64,000 bases of DNA from Macrothele yani (GCA_039090855.1 CM077023.1:83427127-83491126); one strand, 5' to 3'; shown: positions 22,887-33,437, counted from the stretch's first letter. Notes: generated from the sequence alone by a model not told the origin. Numbers and translations are program-made.

Positions 22887-22889
<3 letters not shown>
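21214..22889. mobile_element. Long-TIR element (arms of about 367 bp, 940-bp core)
   Basis: 21214-21580 and 22521-22889 are near-identical inverted repeats; the inner 70 bases of each arm match perfectly. Outer ends are TTCTATAAAGAAGATACC-like and run into TA microsatellites on both sides. The core (21581-22520) shows no transposase. It holds a GC-rich patch at 21770-21830, an ATG with a 15-codon stretch ending at a splice-donor-like AGGTAAGC (21868-21878), and a pyrimidine tract plus CAG (about 22360-22379). The high arm identity implies recent activity or gene conversion. Arms this long occur in Mutator-like and fold-back elements; the superfamily cannot be fixed because the target duplication is lost in TA repeats. 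Confidence 0.8.

Positions 22890-22932
<43 letters not shown>
22890..22932. repeat. TA microsatellite
   Basis: About 20 TA units directly abutting the right arm of the long-TIR element. Confidence 0.95.
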
Positions 22933-22935
<3 letters not shown>

Positions 22936-22939
22936 CTGC

Positions 22940-23497
22940 AGAATGAAAAAATTAATCGGCGTACAAAACTTGCCTGGAGAGCTTTTGGAAGAAACAGCAT
23001 AATTTTCAAGAGCAATATGCCATTATGTCTTAAAAGAAAAATGTTTGATCAATGCGTCCTTCAAGTGCTTACGTATGGTGCAGAGACATGGACCTTAACT
23101 AAAAGAGACATACAAAGGCTGCAGACAACTCAAAACAGCATGGAGAGGTGCATGCTTGGTGTAACCAGGACAGATAAGAAGAGGAACTCGTGGATCCGAA
23201 AAATAACAAGAGTGGAAGACATCATGATCAGAGTTAAATCCCTGAAATGCAATGGGCTGGACATACTGCCAGTAGGACAGACTATCGATGGACAGCCGAA
23301 ATTTTAGACTGGATTCCAAGGGACAGGAAAAGACCTAGAAGAAGACCACATGGGAGATGGGTGGATGAAATTCGAAAGTATGCGGGAGTGACATGGAGGA
23401 GAGTGGCACAAGAGAGACCGTTGTGGAGGAAACTTGGGGAGACTTTCGTCCAGCAGTGGATTGATAGTGGTTGACAATGATGATGATGATATAAATA
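22940..23497 (+). pseudogene. RTE-type LINE ORF C-terminal part, copy 2
   Basis: Reads RRTKLAWRAFGRN, then LKRKMFDQCVLQVLTYGAETW (late RT motif, LTYG.E.W), QTTQNSMERCMLGV, and a WIRKIT region. After a single missing G at about 23247 the frame shifts into MQWAGHTASR, RWTAEILDWIPRDRKR, RWVDEI, GVTWRR and FVQQWIDSG stop, then TGACAATGATGATGATGAT. These are the thumb and tail regions of RTE-clade ORF2. About 180 codons of a roughly thousand-residue protein remain. It starts immediately after the TA repeat. The intact base is present in the copy at 12961, so the shift is private to this copy. Confidence 0.87.
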
Positions 23498-24365
23498 AAT
23501 AAATATTTGCACTAAAATTTTGTTGAATCTGAAGTATCAGTTTAGAGCGCTGAACTTTGGAAAGAATGTTATGAAAGAAATTAAATATAAGCATTTTAGT
23601 ATGAATATTTTCCATGCTTTTCCACACTGTCACAGTTTTCTTTGGATGCACGAGATTCGCATAATGTGTGTCCTTTGTTGGAATTCCCATTTTAGTTTTT
23701 CAGAAGACAATCACTTATTTTTTAATTTGCAAAAATACTGTTTGTTGTTCTCACAAAGCTTGAGTATGTATAATAAATCTCAGTTCGCAGCAGTGGTTCA
23801 GTTACTGCTGAATAATCAGCATTTAGTGATTTAATAACTTCTTAACTGTCATGCCTCACGCTGTTTAGTTCCTAACATAAATCAGTAGTAGCCGATCTTT
23901 TCGGGGGAGGGAATCAGATTTACTGATAGCGGATTGTGCTGTCCGTATTGAGAAGTGAATGTGAAGGAAAGCAAACGTATTCTTGGATCCATTTAAAAGT
24001 TTCATTAAAAGATTCAAGATCATATTACGCAGGAAAAATATCACTGATTAAAAAAAGAAATACAAGCATCGAAGAACTTTTCGACAGATTTGTTGTTTCA
24101 CTTGAAGAACCTTTTTTTCTTCACACAAGCGTTGTCTAACATTCAGGAAATCATCTTCCGATCATAAAATACGAGCAGCCTTGTCTTCATGGTCTTTGAA
24201 TCTAGCCTTGAGAAATGTTGTTGCATTGAATTTCAATGAGTTTAACTTGAAAGAGAAGTGCTTTACTTTCCCACAGCTATGAACACATTACACAACAATC
24301 TTATTAGGTTTTCATGCATACATGTGTTCTGTGAATTGGCGTGTAAACATATTGTCAAGTGAAGC

Positions 24366-24405
<40 letters not shown>

Positions 24406-24751
24406 AAAAAAACAGACGTCTTTTTGGGAATTGGTGTGTTTTTTTCAGTTCCGTACAGCCTCCACAGTGAATTAGATTCTCAGAATACAGCAAAAGGGGG
24501 CTTCAAATGATTCCGTGCTTGCCGGTGTCTTTTGATGATTTGCTTGATATAGACATCTTTTGAACATGATTCTCGTTTTATTCTCATGGGTTTGATTAAA
24601 AGAGTCAACGAGCCGTACGTAGCGTACCCCTGACATAAGTCATCGTTTATATGTGGTAAGAACAAGGGATGACAAATAGTAGAAAGTACCCAAACGATGA
24701 TCCTGAGAGAAATGATACAAGGCACTGATCGATTGCGAGTTTTTGGGGAAA
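23498..24751. other. No gene; TA microsatellite
   Basis: TA repeat at about 24369-24401. The remainder is AT-rich without recognisable features. Confidence 0.4.
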
Positions 24752-24982
24752 GCCGCCAGCAGCTCCGGTAGGCAAATGGTAAGAAGCTTTGGCTTCTGAT
24801 CATTTGTCTGAGATAGGTCCTGACTCGAATCCCAGGTGTGGCATGGATGGTGTATTTGTATTACGACAGTGGCTCTCACACATCCCTCGAACCAGTAGCC
24901 CCAAATTTTGGACGGGCGACTGCTTATAGGCCACTGAGTTTCTCACGGTGGTCGTTAAACCTAAAAAAAAAAAAAAAAAAAA
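24752..24982 (+). mobile_element. SINE family A, degenerate
   Basis: Decayed A box (GTAGGCAAATGGTAAGAAGC); B box CTCGAATCCC partly kept; body CGAACCAGTAGCCCCAAA, GGACGGGCGACTGCTTATAG, CACGGTGGTCGTTAAACC and about 20 A. Confidence 0.9.
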
Positions 24983-25115
24983 TACAGGTAGTCTCAGCTC
25001 TCACTGAGCCGTCAGTTTGGAACGTAGGACTACGACTTGCAGTTCGGACAGTTGAAATGAGCTAATCGAGTATGGTTTCAAAACGTTTATTTAATTTGTT
25101 ATAACCAACACAGGT

Positions 25116-25409
25116 CTATGATATGAAAAGTAGCTTACATATTTTTTTACAAATAACGCTGGATACATTGCGAACACAAAGCAGAGTTTGAGATGGGCTG
25201 GGTACAGGTTCGATCGGAGTGTTGTATTTCTGTTTGGCGGCGGCTGCTTTCAATCGTTTTTGATACTCTCTAGTTCGTTGGGCTGCAGTCTTCTTCGATT
25301 TCTTACATTCCTCATCACTTGCTCTTGCCTCTCGTTTTGATTTTCTCCACTTTTGCTTGCATTCATTCTGCGAATTCCATGGCATTGTCGAATATGTTAA
25401 CTCGGTCAC
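25116..25409 (-). CDS. Short basic, coiled-coil-like open frame (unidentified)
   Basis: A 97-codon frame with a strongly basic, charged middle (KQKWRKSKREARASDEECKK, then KKTAAQRTREYQKRLKAAAA). This periodic Lys/Arg-rich helix pattern is real protein-like composition, unlike the AT-driven frames nearby, and resembles short basic helices at the N-termini of some transposon-encoded proteins. It is not a bZIP: no Leu heptad follows. No start context, partner exon or promoter is visible. It could be a transposon fragment (for example Helitron-like) or part of a host gene; I cannot decide. Confidence 0.3.
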   Translation of the reverse strand: MTELTYSTMPWNSQNECKQKWRKSKREARASDEECKKSKKTAAQRTREYQKRLKAAAAKQKYNTPIEPVPSPSQTLLCVRNVSSVICKKICKLLFIS

Positions 25410-25495
25410 ATGAAAACAATTTTTAAAAAATTTAGTTTAAACCACTGCGAGATATGTTCTTTATATATTTGAATACATCTCGCCGAGAGCTTTAA
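25407..25495. repeat. Direct repeat, left copy
   Basis: AAACAATTTTTAAAA...CA[GA]TTTAAAC.ACTGCGA...GAGAGCTTTAA is found again at 26158-26242. The TTAA element that follows inserted exactly at the end of this copy. Confidence 0.6.
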
Positions 25496-26071
25496 CCTTT
25501 TAAGCGGCTGGAACGAATTAACTCGGGGTTAACATAATACGCTGAAATCAGCTCGAACGAATATTTTCGCTGTCTAAGAAGTGAGTCGACCGCGACAGGA
25601 ACAAGTGAACCTGCGCAGCAGAAAGCGTTGCTTTTACCTTAGTTTTGTCATTCTAAGTGATCATTCGGTATATGATTGTCATTAGTCCTTCCCTTGTAAT
25701 TACCTTTACAGCTAATAATGCTATGGAAAAGGGAGTTGGACCTAAGAAAGAAGAGAAAATATGTTTGAGTTACTTCTCTCCATCCAGTGGCATGATGACC
25801 GTGTCCGGGGACTACTCCTTTTGAATGAAGTGGTACTGAGAATAAAGGACTAGAAAGAAATCAGACTACATACTGTAAGAATAAGGACTGTAAGGGAACA
25901 TTTACAACCAGCGACAGATTTATTGCCGATACTCCCGAGATGAAATAGGGAAAGGAATTGTGTTGTCGTAGCTTTCGTATAACCCGTTCGCTATGAGAAC
26001 AATTCTGTTTGAGGAGCGCAAGAAAATTCGGGAAACTTTGGTTCAGGTACATCGGCCGCTTAAAGGGTTAA
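25492..26071. mobile_element. TTAA-flanked element, piggyBac-like, about 570 bp
   Basis: TTAA at 25492-25495 and 26068-26071 border ends CCTTTTAAGCGGCTGGAACG and the complement of CCCTTTAAGCGGCCGATG. On the plus strand near 25785-25850 a WHDDRVRGLLLLNEVV-like reading vaguely recalls the block W.D.R.V..LS of piggyBac transposases, so this may be an internally deleted autonomous copy. That protein similarity is weak; the TTAA and terminal repeats are solid. Confidence 0.7.
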
Positions 26072-26157
26072 AACGATACAACACGATACAACGTACAGTT
26101 GTTTTGCATTCACGGTTGTCCAGATAAACAGGGATATTGTCAAAAGTGTTCACCTGT

Positions 26158-26242
26158 TCACAAGCAAACAATTTTTAAAATGTTCAGTTCAAACTACTGC
26201 GAAAATGCTCTTATATTTGACAGATCTTTTCGAGAGCTTTAA
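26158..26242. repeat. Direct repeat, right copy
   Basis: About 85 bp, same orientation as 25407-25495. Together they bracket the TTAA element and about 90 bp of flanking sequence. Role unknown. Confidence 0.55.
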
Positions 26243-26864
26243 AAAGATACCACGCAGAGTCGTGTTGCGCCCACTGTTGCCGAGATAGACTGAGTCAAAT
26301 GCGGCTGCACACCCAGAAATATTGCATCATCTCCCACGCGCACAGGAAGCGAATAGAGCGTCGTCGCACTCACGATGTATTGCGCAGTACGCGAATTGGA
26401 CTCAATGCTGTTTACTAATATGCTAACACGATTAGGGTGCGGCACGTATATTTACCGCTATAATGATTTCAATTGGGACCTATTTTTGTCACAGGCGGTG
26501 GGCCGTAAGTCGCCCCATACTATCTGCGGAGTTAGGCGTAGTCCTACGTCGAAAATACCGTCGTGATAAGGATATCTGTCAGTTAGTAAAAACAGTAGAA
26601 TTTGATTGATGCTAACAGCACTGAAGATATAATCTCTTGAATAATGTAACTTGAGATTGTTTTGCAGAAACCGGGCACTCTTTTTGTTAGTACAGAATGC
26701 GTCGTTCGCGTGTACCGGATATTTTGTGTTGATGTACAAGTGGGACGATTTGTATCTAGACTAACCTATTGAATACTTTTTAAAATAGTTATTCGGAATA
26801 CTTAACACGCCGAAGCGTTTTGTGTGCAATGCATTATTTGCATTTATTCTTCCTAATTATAAAT
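26243..26864. other. GC-richer, CpG-rich tract; no gene identified
   Basis: 26250-26560 is less AT-rich than its surroundings and has many CpG dinucleotides. GTAGTCCTACGTCG here mirrors GTAGGACTACGACTTG at 25026, hinting at outer ends of a larger element spanning about 25.0-26.6 kb. No coding region is recognised. Confidence 0.35.
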
Positions 26865-27127
26865 ATAATGATCCGATTTATTGGTGTCAAGGTAAGAAAT
26901 CACACGAATTTCACTCCGCAAGCTTTCCCCGTCAACGGATGGCTTCATCAGGCGGTTACATAGAGAATACAGAATGAAAGGCTTGTTACAGAATCAAAAT
27001 TGACAATTTTGATTCTGTATTCTCTATGTAACCGCCTGATGAAGCCATCCGTTGACGGGGAAAGTTTGCGGAGTGAAATTCGTGTGATTTCTTACTTTGA
27101 CACCAATAAATTGGATTATTATATTTA
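26865..27127. repeat. Palindrome 1 with hammerhead-like core in each arm
   Basis: Arms 26865-26987 (reverse) and 27003-27127 (forward) are near-perfect complements. Each encodes CCGC-CTGATGA-(17 nt)-GAAAG[CT]TT-GCGG (forward 27032-27069). CTGATGA and GAAA at this spacing, with CCGC/GCGG able to pair, resemble a minimal type I hammerhead ribozyme, as known in Penelope-like element terminal repeats. Stem II pairs only if the base after CTGATGA is left out, and stem III would be 2 bp, so activity is doubtful. Confidence 0.55.
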
Positions 27128-27675
27128 TAATTAGTTTTCTGGTGTTAGCGTCCCACAATCTACATATTGTTTTATTTATTCTTTCTTTTACGATTGCTAC
27201 CGCCGCGTTTGAAGCCAAAATATCATCATAAAATTCGAATGTTAGCAAAAATGCCAAGGTGTATGTTGAGAACTATTAAAATGCTTGTTAGTCTTATGAG
27301 CTGAGTTTTTATTTGGGAACGAATGAGGAAGTTATAGGATTTGATGACACAAAGGGAAGAACAAGAGCATGACAACCGGGGAGGAAAGAAAAAACAGTGA
27401 AAAGCGTTAGCAGAAAACTTCGGTTTTGCGGTGAAAATAGACTTATAGAAATTTCTATGGAGTTGCATTGGTGCTAAACACTGATTATATAAGCGGTCAT
27501 TAGGGAAAACTGCATCAGATAACTTCTTGTGAGCATGATGCATACAGTCAAGGCAGGGGCTAGTGGTATTTTGGTCTGGAGAATGCTTCCTTTCGGAATG
27601 TTGAGTTCCTTTGTTATAAGCATAACTGTTAAAACATTTATAAAACAAAAGTTCGGGTAGATTACGTCAAAGAAT
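27128..27675. other. No recognised gene between the two palindromes
   Basis: A minus-strand frame of 140 codons (27648-27226) is present. It has no recognisable motif and its Cys/His pairs are irregular. It may be chance or a decayed retroelement piece. Confidence 0.3.
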
Positions 27676-27900
27676 CAGTACGAAAAAGAAATAAAATATC
27701 CGTTTATTGACGTATAAATATTATTAATAAAGCGTAAGCTTTCAACACCAACGGGTGCCTTCTTCAGACTTGTTCGTGGCTCTTGTCTTGCATAACTACG
27801 AACAAGTCTGAAGAAGGCACCTGTTGGTGTTGAAAGCTTACGCTTTATTAATAATATTTATACTTCAATAAACGAATATTTTATTTTATTTTCATACTGT
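27676..27900. repeat. Palindrome 2 with related core
   Basis: Arms about 27678-27774 (reverse) and 27795-27898 (forward). The forward arm reads AAGT-CTGAAGA-(17 nt)-GAAAGCTTACGC, the same layout as palindrome 1 but with CTGAAGA replacing CTGATGA. GGCACC and GGTGTT form a six-pair stem around TGTT. Both palindromes have AT-rich outer parts with CAATAAA-type sequence. They are probably copies of one retroelement end arranged head-to-head. Confidence 0.6.
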
Positions 27901-29472
27901 TAAAATATTGTTGTTCATTAATGCTATTTGTATTTGAGCCCGCAGGTTTCATGAATGGTTTACAAGATATTTGTCACTCTTTGCACTCTTCTCTTGCTGG
28001 CTTTCCCCACTATACTAAACCCTTCTGACCATATGCTTGATGTTTTCAAACAAACTGAATGCCACACATGGTCATGCAGTTATGCAATGTACGACCGGCA
28101 GCAATATACCCTGTATTTTCAAATCTTATTTCCCTATATCATGACAAGGTTGGTGTCATGATACCTACTCAACTGCATGGAGGCTTTTATATGATTTGGA
28201 GTAAGCCAAACACGCCAGGATTTTTGTGGGCACATTCAATGGAAGCTGTGTAACTAGGCACGTTTCAGCAGGTTTCAAATCTTTTCTCAAAATGTTCATG
28301 TTTTTACAGTATATAAGTGACAAAATGTCAGTAAAAGACCCCGCCAATTTAGAGCAGAAGATGAAGAATTAAAAGCTCTAAAAACCGATAGTAATGGCAG
28401 TAAGCTTTTCGTTACTCGTTTTTATTTCAAGTTCCTCCAACTCTTTCAAAACTGATGACTTTGAATAAATCGCATTCAAGAAGTTTCCAGCTTTTAACAA
28501 CTAATGTTTTAATCAATTAAAATAAAAAAAAATATCCATAATTTAAACGTGACTGCCAGAAATATCCTTAGTTTCTTTCTTTAGGCTTGGCGAGGACACA
28601 TTTCTCAACTTTTCAACAAAAGAAAATCTTAAAAGAGCATGTACTTCTTGCTGAGCAGGATACTAAGCAGATGTAGGAGAAGCGGGACTAAATTGAACCC
28701 ATTTCGGGATGCAGTTCCTGGTGGACCAGTTTTTTTTTTTTTTTTTTTTTCTTGCAATAAATCGAGAATTCCGGTATGCAACACCTTGAACATCCTTCCT
28801 TTAGTTTTCTGTATAGTTCATGCGGATAGGCAATTTCGGCGTCCAATAAGGTTTGGAATCACTACGTAATGAAAATACTGAACTGAAATCTAAACCGATC
28901 TAAACACTAAAATTTGCGTCAGGTATTTATCAAATACAAGGAGCAGTTAAGGATACGAGATCTTTCCATCAGCTGTTTTCTTCTCTGAGCTGAGAAATCT
29001 TTAACAAACTATCAATATCCGTAAGTTTTTCTAAATACGTTAAGGACTTGAACAGGCAGAAGGTTAGTTCCTTATATTCTGCCAAACATACGTGTTCCCA
29101 AAGAGGCACGGACATTTGAGAGATGTCATTTCAGTTGAAAAAGCTAGTGACAAAGCCGAACGTTCTTGAACTACGACATAAGCGTCGTTCGGTGTTTTTC
29201 TTGTGACACACGAGCTGAAAAATCCAAACTAAGTTTTTAATAAAACTGCATTACAATTCCCGCGATGACCCACGTAATCTCATATCGCTTTGGCCCCACG
29301 TGCGACCTTCTATCCTTCCATCAAAAGGGGGCGGGGGAGAGAGAATTAACTACTCAGACTTGCAAGTTCCTTATGAGGGTGGTCGACTTAATCATCTGCT
29401 GATGTGGCACAGATTTCTTCTTGTGCTGGGATCATGCTTGAAGGATCCAACTTGCAGTAACAGACCTCTGTT
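27901..29472. other. No gene recognised
   Basis: AT-rich; T-tract at 28731-28750. Nothing else is supportable. Confidence 0.35.
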
Positions 29473-29611
29473 GGCCGCCACGGTGACCAAGTGGTACGAA
29501 GCAGTGGCTTTTAATTATTCGGTTGAGGTGGGTCCGGGTTCCAATACAATGATGCGAGGATGATGCGCTTGTCTTACGGCACTGGCTCTCTCTCTCCTAT
29601 CCCTGGAACCA
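29473..29611 (+). mobile_element. SINE family A/B relative, 3'-truncated
   Basis: GCCGCCACGGTGACCAAGTGG head with a damaged B box (GGGTTCCAATAC), then CTTACGGCACTGGCTCTC and CCCTGGAACCAA. The last third is missing. Confidence 0.8.
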
Positions 29612-29691
29612 AGCACATTGAATACCTCAAAAATAAAAAAATAAAATCTGTTATTCTGCAAAATACCTTGTGTTATTTACATGTACCTATT

Positions 29692-29926
29692 GCCACCCCG
29701 GTGGCGCAGTGGTCTAAGTAACGGCCTCTGATCATTCGTCTGAAAGGGGTCCGGGTTCGAATCTTGGTGAGGCGTGGATGCTGTGTTTGACTTACGGCAC
29801 TTGCTCTCTCCCTTCCCTGGAACCAGTGGACCTAAATTAGGGACGGGCGACTGCTTATAGCCCATTGAGTTGCTCACGGTAGTCGTTAAAGCTCCAATCA
29901 AAAAAAAAAAAAAAAAAAAAAAAAAA
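29692..29926 (+). mobile_element. SINE family A, full length
   Basis: GCCACCCCGGTGGCGCAGTGG, GGTCCGGGTTCGAATC, the body, GTCGTTAAAGCTCCAATC and about 28 A. Flanking ATGTACC (before and after) is a likely short target duplication. Intact boxes and the long tail suggest a fairly recent copy. Confidence 0.93.
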
Positions 29927-32900
29927 TGTACCCTTCATCTAATATGCCTTGTCCGCTGTAATTCCTTGTGGTTGTTTTATCCATGGTTAGCAGTACTTTA
30001 GTAGTTTCCCCTGTATCAGCTTTGGAAGAGACCATTAGGCGAGCAAAAAAAACCACTGTCACCCACCCTTCTACTACCAACAATTACGTCCTTTTCGAAA
30101 TCAGTTAAATAATTTTGTTTTCCCACGTTTCTGTTATTACTATTCGACGAATGCTACTCATATGACTTGTTGTCGAAAGCTGGCTGCGTTGGCAAAAACC
30201 GGATTTTATGCCACCGGCGTAGTCCGTTCTCTGTATTAAGGTTCGATGACTTGTGAGTGTTATTTAGATACGTTATGAAATTCTCGAGGTGAAATCGTCA
30301 ATTGCGAAAAACAATAAAATAGAAAAGAAAAACCTTTTCAGCAAAAGCAACATTTGGATATCACAGTGGGAACTTTTTCAAGCTGATTTAATTCATGTTA
30401 ATATCTTCGAACTTCTTAACGATGCCTTCCCTTCAAAACCAGTTAGTACTATCGTAACTAGGGAAAAATATCAGCGTAAGCACTGCGATATATTCTTAAT
30501 TCTTTGTTTTAAGATCAGCATTTCGAAAAAAGTCTCACGTAAGACAACAGTGAATCTTCCCATTGTTGTTTGCATTATTTAACTTGTTAAGTTTTTCTGG
30601 CTCACGGTCATCTGGTATCTTATCCCAGAAGCACCCAGTTGTTGCAGTTCAGAATCGCATTTTTCATCATTAATTGAAGGTTCTTCCTTAAAATGCAATG
30701 TGCAACTGTTGAAGCGATAATACAAGTAAGTTACTCGTGGGGTTTTATGGTGCATGGGCAATGCAGGCAACAAGCGCCGCACGCGGGAAGAGTGAAAAGA
30801 GTGAACATTAACAAAACGATGAAGTTAATGATCATTTCGAGCTGTGGGGCGGCAATTCTCCAGTTTTTCTGGCTCATCAGTTGTTCAGCTGAGCTCACGG
30901 TAAGGCTCATATATAACAAACCGGTTACCAATAAAATTTGTAAAGGGCATGATGTTCATAGGCAATTAAACCAGACTAGAGATATATTTCAGATATAAAT
31001 ATTTCACAATAAGAATCATGACAACGAATTTTGTTAGGATGCTGCAAGGGAAATTGATATTTGTTGACTGACTCAAAAAAAATTTACCTATTTAAAAACT
31101 TTTCTTGTAACTGTCGCCTTGCCAATATATTTGATTCAATGAATAAAATATCTGGGATAATTGAACAAAAGTACATCTTAAAGAAAAGTCGCATTGGTGG
31201 CAGTCTTTTGCGAAAAAATATAAAATGCGCGAGTAAAGTAAAAAGAAGCTTAATATAGTTTTCGAAAATAATGTAAGATTACTCAAAATAAAACGGTATC
31301 CAACCCCTAAAAGGTGATTGATATAAGAAATGGAGAGCAAGTGTTTGGAAAGTACTTTTGCAGACGAACACACAACTCAAAATAATCAGCAAGTGAAAAT
31401 GATCATCGTGAAATAAAGATGCCTTTCCTTTGAAATGCCAACAGAAGTACCCAAGAAAATTTGATTTCATTGTGGTGCAAAAAAGCTTCAGTTGTTCGAA
31501 AATAACGCTCTGTAAAAAATTGGAAAATAAGTAATTAATCTTTATTTACGTAACCTGTACTTTGATATATAAACTTCTTATAATAACTTGAAGGTTATTT
31601 TGCTGTTTTTTTCTCCACATGGTAATTATTTCTTTTTTGTGTTAGTTCATCATGGGATTGCTGCTAAGCGGTTCTCATGTTAGATAGCCCTACATCAGAA
31701 AGCACACTTTGGTCTGTAACTTTGGCAATAACAATTCACAAAAAAAAAATCTGAAAACAAATTAAATCGGACAGAATTCATTTTAAACAGCTGATTTAAT
31801 TTAGTTATGTATCAGATTAGGAAACTGTATAAACTGAAACATGTGGTCTTCGGAATCTTTAAATAATCCTAAACAAAAAAAAAAAAAAAATGACTGTGTG
31901 CATTAACTTGAATGATTAATTGATTCATCCACACAGTTGCATTATGTCATTTTATTTACATACAGAGACAATACATGCGAGGTGCACAATATTTCTGGTG
32001 CCTTGGAATTTCTTTGTTCTGGTAATCTGTTGATGAGAAGATTTTGTTGTTGTTATTGTTTGGATTTGGTCATTTTCAAATCACCGTCAGAGTAGCTGTT
32101 AAACACCAGATGAAACTGTTATTTGCAAAGTCATTCTTCGGTTTTTACAGAACGATCGCTATAATGGCCCTTTCTGAGAATTTTCGTTTGTTACTCTTTT
32201 TATTAAATATCTTCCGTTTTGATTTTAAAAGGATATTTATTTACAATAGGAAGTCCCTGAATAAATGCAGCTTGTATTTTCGACTGTTAAATACCAAATA
32301 TGAAGAAGTATTTAAAAATGCACAACATTTTAGGAGAGTTTTGAACAGAGTTGCCTAAGTAATGTCTTGTATTTAACATTCCGATATATTTTAGCAGAGC
32401 TAATGCCATATCTTGAACCTTCCCAAAGAAAGCTTATTTTAAACAACTCTTCTTAAATAGAAAATAGCTTGAATTTCCTGTTGTTACTATGAGAACTAGG
32501 AGAATCGAAAAATTCATAACTGACACTCTGAAATCTGAATCGTTAGAATGCCATCTTTCAATATCTTATATCTCCAAGTGTTCCATAATTAACGATGGTC
32601 AGCTATCAGCTTCCTGTTGGGTACTGCAGAAATTTTCAAAACTCTGTGTGCTACTACCAAAAAATAAATAAATTTGTCTGGTACAGCCGTCAACAAATTT
32701 TAATCGCCTTAAGGAGGAGGGGAATCACGTACGTGAAAGTTTTTCTACATTCATTCCTTTTGTTTTGAAATGCAAGTTCAAAAAGCAAAAAGAAGAGTTC
32801 TGAGTTCATTCATGGATATACTGTCATGATACTTCATTAAGAACTTTCTCACAAGCACACAAATGAAAGCTATAATTTTGAAGTGGCATTTTCAAGATAA

Positions 32901-32991
32901 AGTACTTATACAGAATAAAAGTCGATAAAATCTTCCCGCAGCAACTAAATTTAATGTTAAATATATTCTGACATCGGAAAATAGAAAATTT
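29927..32991. other. No gene recognised
   Basis: About 3 kb of AT-rich DNA with scattered frames of 60-105 codons and no family signature. A host exon cannot be excluded but nothing supports one. Confidence 0.35.
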
Positions 32992-33085
32992 GAAGTCTAG
33001 TGGTCTGAGACGCTAGACTATTCGTCCGAGATGGGCCTGGGTACGAGTTCGGAATGAGGCATAGACATATGTAATGAGGCTTCGA
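32992..33085 (+). mobile_element. SINE, 5' half (split by a MITE)
   Basis: GTCTAGTGGTCTGAGAC, a decayed B box, GAATGAGGCATAGA. It stops at CTTCGA, repeated at 33319-33324 where the SINE resumes. Confidence 0.8.
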
Positions 33086-33318
33086 CAAGGGCGCCCATAT
33101 AGCCAAATTTTTGATAAATTTGAAACACTAAAATAGACGAAACCTTTTTTTTAAAGCATTTTTAAAAATAATAAGATCTTAATGATTGATTGTATCAATT
33201 ATTTTTGTTGTATTTTAGTATCTTGTACATTTACTAAAATGTTTGACAGCCTTGAAGAAGGTAAGGATTTTTCTTACTCCCCCCCCCTCCTAAAAGTACT
33301 CATATGGGCGCCACTCAG
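33086..33318. mobile_element. MITE inserted in a SINE, hAT-like
   Basis: Terminal inverted repeats CAAGGGCGCCCATATAG and the complement of GAGTGGCGCCCATATGAG. Flanked by GCTTCGA on both sides (7 bp, or 8 with one mismatch). Length about 233 bp, non-coding. The CA(G)GG-type start and 7-8-bp duplication suggest hAT. Confidence 0.75.
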
Positions 33319-33437
33319 CTTCGATGGCGCTAGTGCCGTCCTTGGAACCAGTGATCCTAAATTCCGGGCGGGCGACTACTTATAGCCCTCTGAGTTCATC
33401 ATTGTGATTGTTAAACCCCAAAACAATAAATAAATAA
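33319..33437 (+). mobile_element. SINE, 3' half
   Basis: TGGCGCTAGTGCCGTCC, TTGGAACCAGTGATCCTAAA, GGCGGGCGACTACTTATAGCCC and GTTAAACCCCAAAACAATAAATAAAT tail (given in pieces). The variant GATGGCGCTAG block matches the copy at 45070, so these two share a subfamily. Confidence 0.82.

Noticed and set aside
27226..27648. 140-codon minus-strand frame
   Set aside because: No motif, no regular composition, and it lies between two repeat palindromes; too weak to call a gene.
26865..27900. CRISPR-like or bacterial palindromic repeats
   Set aside because: Only two different palindromes with long arms and no spacers; the genome is eukaryotic.
30289..32671. Possible host exons in the 30-33 kb frames
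   Set aside because: Frames are short, AT-driven and lack recognisable domains or paired splice sites.
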